From Pseudofabraea citricarpa (taxonomy: Eukaryota > Ascomycota > Leotiomycetes > Helotiales > Dermateaceae), in assembly GCA_029641185.1 (NCBI GenBank), contig JAPWGK010000018.1, positions 496,001 through 560,000 of the forward strand: a DNA stretch of 64,000 nt, written 5' to 3'. Below the pieces are notes generated by a model. It saw only the letters and a program-made list of their open reading frames with translations. It was not told the origin of the DNA and did not search any database. Shown in pieces: positions 36,601 to 46,066 of the stretch (positions are counted from its first letter, which is position 1; each line of letters opens with the position of its first letter). The position numbers and the translations under genes are program-made.

Positions 36601-39600
36601 CCCATATCCACTAATTAGGATTTCTAATCAGCATTTTCACAGGCAAGCACAGAATTCTCTACTAACTTACATTATTCACTGGGAGATGTAACCATCGAAA
36701 ACGAACTGGAGTATCTTCGATGCCCATATTCCAAATCTTTCTGGTTTTTGACATAATTTTCTCGGGTCCTTTGTCGTAAACCACTTCATACACACTGCTT
36801 CGCTTTTTCTCCAGAGTGCTAAGACCATTTTCTAATTGATAGAAGTCTATGATGTTGAGATGAAACATGTTGCAAATACGCGTGAAATCTTCTTTTGTTA
36901 TATCATCTGAATCAAGAGCCAAATGTGAGCCCAAAATTGGCGGCTGTAATCGGACGGGTCTTGGCGGATGACGAAAAGGTGTATCCAAAAGATCTACTAT
37001 TTCATCCCGAAAGTCCTGGCTGAATTTGGCCTTATTCTCAGAACTTCTAAGCCTATTAGCAAGGTCCCTAGGTGACATTACGCGTTTATTGCTATTTCCT
37101 ATTGAATCAGGATTCGCCCCGTACATTAACATATACCTTACTACATCAAATGCTGTTTCTGACTTGTAACTAACAGCCCAATGAAGAGGAGTCCATTTCT
37201 CAGATACCTCACCTGGGGGTGACTTGTCATCAATGAATTTGAAGTCGTAAATGCCCGCAAGTTTTTGTATCAATGACTGGGCTACTATTTCGTAGCCATT
37301 GAAAGCAGCTGCTAACACAGCCCTTTGACGACCCTCTTCCGATATCATCTTATTGTTTTGATTCCCATCAATTTTCTGCAGCTGATCTTTCACTATTTCT
37401 TGCTGTCCACCAACAGCAGCCCAATACAGAACCTTTTCCAAGTCACTACCAGAAACTGGTAGTAAATCTTTAACGAGCTCTCTTCGTCCATGTCTAACAG
37501 CCCAGTATAATAACTTCTTTGCATTCTCTTCGTTTGGGATATCTAGGTTCTTTGAGCTTTCCAACAAAGAGTTCTCGATCAGTTTAATCTGGCTGGACTC
37601 TGGTTTCTCTTTCACCATGTGCAACTTTGTCTTTTCATCCTCAACGACATCTGACTCATGATTTATAAAGAGCTGAGCTATTTGAAACGAGGATTCCTTT
37701 GCTGCAATAGAGAAAGGAGTTTCGTTGGCATTATTCTTTTCTGTGATAGTCGATTTCGGTAGCATCTCCAAATCCAAAAGTTCCTTCACCACATCTTTAA
37801 CACCACTGCGACAGGCCAAGTGGAGAGCGGTATTGTATTCGTCTGTAGTTGCCACGATAGTTTTTGCGGTCATTTTTGGTAGAAGTACCTTCGTTGTTGC
37901 GAGTGATTTTGCCTCTGCAGCAAGGTGCAGAGCTGTTCGTTTTTTATGGTCCCTGGCGTTGACATTTGCACCATTTTTCAAGAGTAAAGCAACTGCTTCA
38001 TCAAATCCTTGAGCTGAAGCCGTAAGCAAAGGAGTACGCCCGCCTATGTCTTTTTGTTCAAGATTAAGTGTACTATCAACTTGGTTTATTAGGTGAGGGT
38101 CAGTTTGAGGCTTCTTGACGCTCTCAGTAGCGAAAATATTTTCGAATAAAAACTCCATGAAGTCGATTTCATTGTATCTAGCAGCATAATGCAATGCTGT
38201 CTCGCCATCTTCAGTGACAGCTACGATATCGGCGCCGTTTTCAATTAATAGTCGCCCAATTGATATCCCGGCTGATTTGTCTCCACAGAGAGATGCCCAG
38301 TGAAGTGGGGTCTCTCCATTCCGGTTTTTAGACTTAACGTCTGCACCATGTTCAATTAATATGCGTGAAATCTGCTCATTCTCAAGCCAAACTGCTCGGT
38401 TCAGCTCTGAGTCTCCGTCCCTGTCAAAAGATCCAAATTTTGCTTCTTTTTCTAGAAGCAATTGAACCATTTTTTCCGAGTTTCTAGCAACGGCCGCGAA
38501 TAGAGGGGATTCCCCATCGTTGTCCTTCGTGTTGATGTCAACCTTTGAAGTCGTATCTTTCATATTCTGTCTATTGCTTTCATCAAGTAATAGCTGGACA
38601 ATATCAACATCGTCACTCATAACTGCTCGGTGAAATACTGATACATTGTCCTTGTCATTGGCACTGGGATCGGCATTTGCAGCCAGGAGTTGTTCCACGC
38701 ATGGCCTGCTCCCATTCTCTACAGCGCGCCAAAGTGGTGTATGTCCGTTTTTGTCTTTTGAATCGATGTCCAACCTTCTTTGTATAAGAAGCTTCACCAT
38801 TTTTGCCATGCCGCTTTTGGCAGCCACGTGAAGTAATGTTGCCTGTTCACCGTCTTTGACTCTGATATCAGCATTTCGAGACAGAAGTTGCTCACTGCAT
38901 GCTTCACTACCTCCTTCGATGGCTTTCCAAAGTGGTGTATGTCCATTTTTGTCTTTTAGATCGATGTCCAACCTTCTTTGTATAAGAAGCTTCACCATTT
39001 TTGCCATGCCGCTTTTGGCAGCCACGTGAAGTAATGTTGCCTGGTCACGGTTTTTGACTCCTATATCAACGCCCGCCTCCAAAAATATGTTCAAGGAGTC
39101 TTCATCGCCGCTTCCAGCAGCAAGCCAGATAAGAGATTGATCATCCTCCTTCTCGTTGTAATCTGCTCCTTTGTCGACTAAAATTCGAACCAATTCAGCT
39201 AAACCAGCAGAGACAGCCTCTCGAAGTAAGATAGTCGGATTTTCCTCGGCGTCGACGTGAGCACCGTGTTCCAAGAGCATACGCAAAATACCCCGATTCC
39301 GAGATCTTATAGTCTGGTATAAAACTGACTGCCTGTTGTTTGCGATGGCATTGACATCGGCATTTTTTTTTAACAGGACTTGGACAGTGGCCTGGTTTCC
39401 CCACCTAACAGCTCGCCATAGAGGTGTTTCTCCGTCAACATCCCTCGTTTCAATGTCTGCTTCGTGCTCTAGCAATATTTCAACTACTTTGGTTGACCCG
39501 TCTCCGTCAGAAAGCACGGCCTGATAAAGCGGTGTTCTTTCCCCGTCAAATTTGACGTTGACATCTGCCCCTCGACGTAGACAGTCTTCAACTTTGTTGG

Positions 39601-39736
39601 AGTCACCTGCTCTTGTAGCACTACGTAATTCTTCGACAAGCGACTCAATGTTTTCGTCTGTGTCCTTCGGATTTTGAGAGTCCATGGTTTCCGAGCTTGT
39701 GAGGTTCTGCATGGTGTCCGCCATGAGAGGGAGCAA
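33690..39736 (-). CDS. Giant ankyrin-repeat protein with CorA-like C-terminal membrane domain
   Basis: Eleven exons, minus strand: 39736-36671, 36610-36596, 36545-36411, 36352-36261, 36202-35953, 35897-35147, 35094-34850, 34785-34426, 34373-34242, 34180-34075, 34024-33690; 1,828 aa, all in frame. Exon 1 encodes over 20 ankyrin repeats (GxTPLHxAxxxG, for example GHTPLWRAVENGS) up to about residue 900, then WLHLPVNN. After a 15-nt exon come charged linkers, DQLWLWVIDD, VITCFPESWG and a long helical region. The C-terminus has coiled-coil AVQARKQAEEATKQ, a first membrane segment (TILVFTIVTIIFLPLSFL), YALNVEAFP, and a second segment (FGTSAAIAIPMILIAI), as in CorA-like Mg transporters. The CorA GMN selectivity motif is replaced by ALN, so cation transport is doubtful. 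The family is common in filamentous fungi, with no firm function. The start could also be the Met at 39724. Confidence 0.9.
35741..35850 (-). repeat. Pair of 20-bp exact direct repeats inside the ankyrin-CorA gene
   Basis: An identical 20-nt word at 35741-35760 and 35831-35850, 90 nt apart, in frame (30 codons). Both encode QAIRLS, within LRQAIRLSAEI and LQQAIRLSEVG. Flanking bases are nearly identical over about 30 nt. Confidence 0.85.
38731..39060 (-). repeat. 198-bp tandem duplication of two ankyrin repeats
   Basis: The segment around 38731-38851 recurs almost unchanged at 38929-39049, exactly 198 nt (66 codons, two ankyrin units) away. Both encode TLLHVAAKSGMAKMVKLL and the following QRRLDID, and differ by only a few bases over about 120 nt. 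The surrounding repeats are much more diverged. Confidence 0.9.
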
Positions 39737-40230
39737 TTGTGTTCTAAATCTAATTCAAAGAATAAGCACAAATATTGGATCGGCTTTTTGCAATAATCTT
39801 TGATTCTCGAAAAGGCATACACGGCTCCAGATTTCATGGTACGGTCTACATATTTGGTGCACAAGTTCAATGAACGAGGCTGATATAAGTAAAACTTTCA
39901 GCAGCAGAAGCTGTGTTACCACACCAGTACGATATTTTGATGCAACTGTGATAACGTAAGATGAAAATGCATAATGTGGCTTGCGTAGACGTCTGGCAGA
40001 GCTCAATGGGGAGCTTGGAAGCGAGATTCGGGGCTCGATTAGCCAGTATGATATTGACAAACGACCCGGTTCTCTGATTCGATATGATAGCTATCCCTGC
40101 CACCCTCACTTTCTTTGTTATATGGAATTCAAAAATATTTGCATCAATTACCTCAAGTATCATCAAATTCAGAATTGAGAGCTGAGACTACGATTTTAAG
40201 GCTTCTACGATTGACAATTATCTGGCAGTA
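39737..40230. other. Intergenic spacer upstream of the ankyrin gene
   Basis: Promoter side of the minus-strand ankyrin-CorA gene and 3' flank of the next minus-strand gene. Short overlapping open frames with no family resemblance. Confidence 0.55.
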
Positions 40231-41939
40231 TTACTCATAACCCCACACAACAACCGTCAATTCAGGAAGCTTCGTGCATTCCTGAAGGTATACTAGGTAC
40301 TCTGGCCATTTGCTATCTTCGACATTGGATAAGTCAATTTCTCCATTCTTACCAGTGCCGCTCTTAACCTCAACCTCTCGCTGTCCCGAAAAAGGGACCA
40401 TCAAACTTTTCGAATCAAGGTGGGAATGTACGGCATCGATAATTGCTGGTTTACTGTTCTCTGCAAGATTTACCATCGTGTTTATGGCCGGTGTATCTTT
40501 CTTGCTGCCTTGAAGGATCGTCAATACAATCGTTTGGCCGGCTGGCAATTGAGCATATTGAGTTGTACTCTTTGGCTGGATATTTTCCGAGGGTGATGTA
40601 TCCTGGATTGTGATGACTATATCTTCAGCTTGTTGCCTCTCTGAAGAAGATTCATAAGTCTGCACCGTTGGCTGTAGTTCTTCAGGAATTGACTTCACTT
40701 CCTCAACTATGTTGATCTTGTCGTCTGTCTTGATATTCTTGCCTTTCTTCCCTTTCATCTCTTTCTTGCCCTTCAATTTCTTCGATTTTGGCTTTGGCGT
40801 TATTTCAAAAATATCGGATTGAGGCTCTGCTTCTGGTTGAGGGGGCTCCTCGTAAATTTTGGAAGACTCACAGAAGGACTTCTCGAGACAAAATCCTTCA
40901 ACTAGTTGTGGAGTTTCAGATATCACTTCGGCAATCGGTTCCAGTCCGTCCTCCCTGTACACTGATTCGGGCCATATATTACGAATAACCTCCGCTTGCT
41001 TACTAGCTGATGGATCTTCTACAATCGGTTGTTCCTCAACACACTTTGGCTCTTCAGTAGCAGGTCGTGTCTCGGCTTCTGGATCCACCATGTAATTTGG
41101 ATTCTCAAAGGCCATGCTCTTCTTTTTGACATCTTTCTTCTTGCTTTCCTTCCTCTTTGGAATCTTAGCGGCTTTCTTCTTTCCCTTCTTTGCAGTGCCA
41201 AATGTTCCCCAACTAACTTCATCCTCGCCTGTCTTTTCGGGCTCTGGTTCCGGGACTGGCTCCTCAATAGTCAAAGGTTCATCCCCCTGAGGATGTTCGG
41301 GAAGGTCGACTAATGCCAGTCCATCAAGGGTGGGTTCTTCGTTCAATGGAATCGATTTCTCAGAAAGAGCCTCTCCGACTTCATGAATTTTGGGCACCAC
41401 TTCACAAATATATTCTTCGACGGCAGGCTCTTCATGCCACATTTCCCCATCTGACTTAGTAGCCTTTGCTTCATCAGGAGCATTTTCGAGGATAGCCTCC
41501 TCAGATACTGTCGATTTTGTAGTTGCGCTGAGTTCAAATTCTGAAATAGTCGGCAGCGAACTACTGCTAGTAGCAGCATGGCTTCGTAGCCCTCGATTGA
41601 GGGTTAGCCTTTGAATAGAATCTCCAGAGAAAGGAAGAGCAATCCCATTTGAAGAAAACAATTTTGCAAGCTCGACTTCAGTCTCTGCAAGCAATTGTTT
41701 GAGGGCTTGGTTTGTAGATCCTGCTTCCTCTTTCGAATGCAAGAATTTGGTCCACGAGCCAGTGAATGGGTCAAATCTTATGGCCACAGCCTGGTGAGAA
41801 TTTTCGATGGAGAAAGTGACAATTTCAGTATCCTTTCCGTAAATAAACTTGCAGTTTGCTACTTCAATCAATATTAACACAGTATGGCCAGAACCTACGA
41901 CTTACCGAGCACATTTTCCCGCTCACTAGTAAGCTCCAT
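40231..41939 (-). CDS. Unrecognised Lys/Glu-rich protein
   Basis: Two exons, 41939-41906 and 41861-40231, joined over a 44-nt intron (GTAAGT...TGAAG, phase 1); 554 aa. The first ATG of the short first exon (MELTSERENVLV) gives a good start. I recognise no domain. Residues about 12-90 look folded (FSIENSHQAVAIRFDPF), as does the last 110 (PAGQTIVLTILQGS, then VPFSGQREVEV, ending VVVWGYE). Between them is a long disordered stretch, Glu/Pro-rich (PVPEPEPEKTGEDE) with two strongly basic Lys clusters (KKGKKKAAKIPKRKESKKK and KPKSKKLKGKKEMKGKK) that could be nuclear signals or nucleic-acid-binding patches. It lies 494 bp upstream of the ankyrin-CorA gene on the same strand. The context gives no function. 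Confidence 0.75.
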
Positions 41940-42877
41940 TGTGTCGTAGCCTTGGGTAATTCTCTTATCTTATGGATATCTTTATTTTGAGCGCTTTGAG
42001 CGCTTTTGAAAATGAAAAATGTAGAAGGAGAAGCAAAAGTCGAGGGGGTTGGCTTTTACGGGAATACATATGCATGAGCACCAAGTGAGGGGCTATGAAT
42101 ATCAGGTGATTCAACGAATTAACTTTCAATAAGCAACCAATTTTGATTTGGAGCTGATCCTCTTCTATGGGGAATCAGTGGACATGCAATACTGCCCGAG
42201 GTGTGGTAGCTGTTTGGGCGTTTTCGGTTCCACGTCAAACCATGGCGTATGCATGCAGGCGCGGGTAGCCGAATTGAGAAGCAAAGCTGGCTGTTGAGGG
42301 TTCGAAATAACCCGAGCCAGCGTTATCCAATAGATGCATTCTATTATATCGCCTTGTTAAGGCTGCGAGGATCGTCATTCTGTTATCTCGTTAGTTAGCT
42401 TATTGCGCCAATAATCTACGGGAGTTAGTTGATTCTTGACGAGCTGAAGTCCAAGCCGGCGCGTAGCTTTTATTTGCTAAATCTACCTAGGTATGTTGAA
42501 ACCAAGCCAGAAGCTTGTATAATATTTCTGAAATCAACTTTCGTTAGTATAGATAGCCATATGGTACCAATTCCGTATATCTTCATTTTAGGGCCTACAG
42601 ATAGAGACAGGTATTTAGGATCCTGTTAATATACTTTTTTATTACCGATGTCTGGATCGGCACTTTGGGAATAGCCAAACAAACGAGTACCAAATTTGCG
42701 CTGTGTAACCCGTTGCGTACCTATTTCCCCCGCACTCAGACACATTACTATTTTTTGAAAATTCCAATATTGACCAGCACTGCATCAAAAGTTCCAACAA
42801 AACAAACCCATTCAGAAGTAATTACCACTAAATTCTTTCTCGCGACTTTCTCACAATTGCGAAAATAACTGGTAGTT
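41940..42877. other. Intergenic between divergent genes
   Basis: Promoter region for the Lys/Glu-rich gene (minus) and the SET gene (plus). Mixed composition. No gene, RNA or clear repeat recognised. Confidence 0.55.
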
Positions 42878-44331
42878 ATGGGTATCGACGCTGGATTTGA
42901 TATGGTTCCACGTTTGTCAGAAGGAGCAGTTGACAAACAGAACTGGCAATCCTTCATCAAGGCTGTCGCACAACATTATCAAAACGACGATTTAGTAGAG
43001 TTCAAACCGAACTATATTGTCTTCAAAGCTGGCGAACATCCACAACTACCCCTCGAAGGACACAAGTTCTTACGTTTCAGCTCCAAGGTCTCAGGCAGTC
43101 ATGCAAAGGGGGTCGAGGATTATATCGATACAGTCACCCGACTTGCGCAAGCCACTTTTGGTTCTCGCATTCAGTACTGGCATGAGGCTGCCGACGTATG
43201 GCCATTTTACAATTGGCAACAAGTAAATGATTCGCTCACAAGTTACGAACAGGTTTGTCATGGCTTAGTCTGTAAGCTTTACTGGTGGCTGCTAATATAT
43301 ACTAGAGCAACGAGCCGGATATTTCCACACGAATAGCTCAGCAGGTACTCGGATCTGGCCCTGCGAGTGAGTTGGACATGGAGCTCTTTGGGATTCATAT
43401 GGTGCCGGGTAAAGGCAAAGGCCTCATAGCTCGCTTCGATATTCCCAAAGGCAAACGCATACTTTGCGAGAAACCGCTTTTCACCACCCCAAACCTATCG
43501 CCAATCTCTTTAATGGAGAGCAATATCGCATCGAAGATCAAAGCCTTATCAAAGACCGAGCAACGACAATTTCTCTCTTTGCACAACAATTTCCCTGGTC
43601 GGTACCCATTCAGCGGTATTGTCAAGACAAATGCGTTACCGTGTGGAGTTGGAGCTGTGATTGGCGGTGTCTATCCTAAGACCTGCCTCATCAATCACAG
43701 CTGTGTACCCAATGCACATCATAGTTGGAACGGTGATACGCAATGCGAAACGATCCATGCTATTCGCTACATCAGAGCCGGAGATGAAATCACCATCTCG
43801 TATGGCAAAAGCGATTCGTACAACTCCCGGCACGATCATCTAAAAGATGCATTCGGCTTCGACTGCAATTGTGATCTTTGCTCACTCTCTCTTGCCGAGC
43901 GCCAAATAAGCGACGCTCGTCGCCTTCAAATCCAACTCCTTGACGATGCAATTGGTGATGGAAACCGCGTGATGAACAAACCAGGCGATTGTCTTACAGA
44001 CTGTCGTAGGCTGCTTCGAATGCTCGAGGAAGAATACAACGGCGCCCCTGGTGTCTTGCTTGCTAGACTGTATTACGACGCCTTTCAAATCTGCATCACT
44101 CATGGTGACCAGGCTCGAGCGAGCGTTTTTGCAGAGAGGGGATATTTATCAAGATGCATGTGTGAGGGTGATGATAGCCCAGAAACAAAGACAATGAAGG
44201 AGCTCATGGAAAACCCCGCAGTGCATAGAAACTTCAAGGCTTCTATGCGCTGGAGAACTACTAAAAAGCTGGTGCCGAAAGGGCTAGATTCTACCGAGTT
44301 TGATAAGTGGCTGTGGAAAGAAGGAAGGTAA
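42878..44331 (+). CDS. SET-domain protein (putative lysine methyltransferase)
   Basis: Two exons, 42878-43252 and 43306-44331, over a 53-nt intron (GTTTGT donor, GCTAAT branch, ACTAG acceptor, phase 0); 466 aa. The SET domain spans about residues 150-315: GIHMVPGKGKGLIARFDI at its start, NHSCVPNAHHSW (about 254), the GDEITISYG motif (about 283) and the post-SET CNCDLC (about 311). These are the S-adenosylmethionine and lysine-channel elements of the SMYD/SET5-like type. The N-terminal 125 residues (encoded by exon 1) have no recognised domain, and the C-terminal 150 are helical, perhaps TPR-like. The substrate may be histone or another protein. An ATG at 43378 would give a SET-only product, but exon 1 is open, spliced in frame and keeps protein-like composition. 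Confidence 0.85.
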
Positions 44332-44412
44332 AGTGCAAGGAAGAGTTGCTTTGTAGCTTTCCAAATGATGAGCACAAGGTAGAAGAAGGAAAAAAGCAAA
44401 AAGAAAAATACA

Positions 44413-44486
44413 TAGTTGCTACGAGACTCGAACTCGTTATCTTGGCCTGATAAGAACCACGCTCTAACCCTTTAAGCCAAGCAACC
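44413..44486 (-). tRNA. tRNA gene, anticodon UAU (Ile?), unusual anticodon loop
   Basis: A 74-nt cloverleaf on the minus strand. The acceptor stem GGTTGCT pairs with AGCAACT (one G-U), the D stem is GCTT/GAGC, the T stem ACGAG/CTCGT is perfect with loop TTCGAGT, and the discriminator is A. The anticodon stem TGGTT/GGCCA has two G-U pairs and the loop is CTTATCA, giving anticodon UAU after U33. Position 37 is C, where ANN-decoding tRNAs normally have a modified A. No intron, although Ile-UAU genes often have one. It may be a functional tRNA, a decayed copy or a tRNA pseudogene. It lies in the 3' flank of the SET gene, 82 nt beyond its stop. Confidence 0.65.
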
Positions 44487-46066
44487 CTGGCTTGATCTGT
44501 TTTCAAATGCATAATTCTTGTTTCCTGCTACAAAGATGATACGAAGGGTGTGTTCCTATAGTCTTAAGCTTGTTATGAGTCATGTCTTCAAGCTAGCGTG
44601 AGGCTTCATTCTTGTAAATTGCTTAAGGCATTGGTAATTGTCTAATGGTAGAGTAGATTACATTAGTTTTGTTAGCGGGAAACATGCATGAAGACTGACG
44701 GTAATATATTCGCGGCTTACAATGAAGAACTTTGATAGCTTTTGATAAATATCATAAACTTGCTGCAACAAATTCTTTTTACATGAGCAGCCTGGTAATG
44801 AATGATTAGCATATGGGCCTTTTTAGCCTTTTTTTAATTAAGGTACGAGATAAGGGTGTATTAGCAATGTTGGTTTCTTAATATGGCAAGGAAGTTTTGC
44901 TTGTGTTGTATTAATATGCTATTGAAAGGTACCGGCAAAATAAATGTTAGGAGCCTGATTTCACAAGGTAAAAGAATTCATCCATACATTTTTTCTTTTT
45001 GTTTAACTACCTATACCCATTTATTGACTTGACTCTTACGGTTGCGGAGCCATCTTTCTTCTCTTTCCACACCCACAACAATCTATACAATCAAGTAACT
45101 CACCAATCATTTTGCAATTACTTGATAGAAGTAAAAGATATCTTTTTCAACACTCAGTTTTATGGTTGATACAGGCCCCGCCATGTCGCATGCCCCGCGT
45201 GACGTGTTACTCGGCCAAAAAGCTTGTTTCCCCTCCATCCTTCACGACAGGGTGGTATTATGAGCCCTGGTTCAACAAACAGAGATGTATCTCAGCAGCT
45301 ACTTGCTGTGGTTACATTGTAAAAATATCTTCATATTTTTTGATATCGCAAAATTTTTGCATGCCCGTGGGATGACAGCTTCAAGGTAATCGCAGGGGCA
45401 AAGTAAGTCGGAAGGACAACCAAAACCAAAACCGACAAAAAGAAGACCCTGGGAGCAGATCTCTGGGGAAATGCATCATTCCTAACGATTTCATGCGGGT
45501 TGGAAACCTGGGAGATTGGTCAAGGAAAGGTAAGCTGGAGTCTGTTTTCTTATCGGCCTATGACGAGCTAGAAATAATGCGGATCGTGGCTTGAGCATGG
45601 GTCTTTTCCTTTTCTTTTCCTTGTTCTCATCTCGCACATGCATATGAACCAGATCTTTGACAGACTACCCTGCCTCCCTTTTTTGTCGCATAGCTCGCAA
45701 ACTCATTTGATCTCCTCGAAAACAAAATAGGAAAGCAAGCAAAAGAATCCTCTCACAAGTCGCTGATTCATGGAGGGGCATAATTAGGTTTCTTGGCGCA
45801 AGGGAGACCCAGAACAGAGGCAGGAGAAGCCTGTCAACATACCGGTGTACGAGAACTGAGGATGTCCACCGCCTCTGAGTCCTGCTTCTTGTACACCTGC
45901 AGAAACATCACGATGCAAAAGCTGCGCATAGATCAGTAACACGCAGCGGGAATACCGGGCGACTTGATGGATCCAAATAGCAGGGAAGAAGGGAGTCATG
46001 GCGATGGTCTGGTGCAGACCGAGAGCTTCCGGCAGATAGGGCGATTCAAGTTGAGAGGGAAAACCG
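44487..46066. other. Intergenic, promoter side of the potassium-channel gene
   Basis: No supported gene. AT-rich to about 45100. From 45400 to 46066 it is probably the leader of the channel gene. An ATG at 45967 (MDPNSREE) opens a frame that could be a first exon, but no donor and acceptor pair of normal length joins it convincingly. Confidence 0.5.

Noticed and set aside
42290..42325. GGTTCGAAA-containing stretch as a tRNA T-arm
   Set aside because: No matching acceptor or anticodon stems can be drawn around it.
43372..44331. SET-only gene starting at 43378
   Set aside because: The upstream open exon 42878-43252 splices in frame over a normal intron and gives a single longer protein; two separate genes are less likely.
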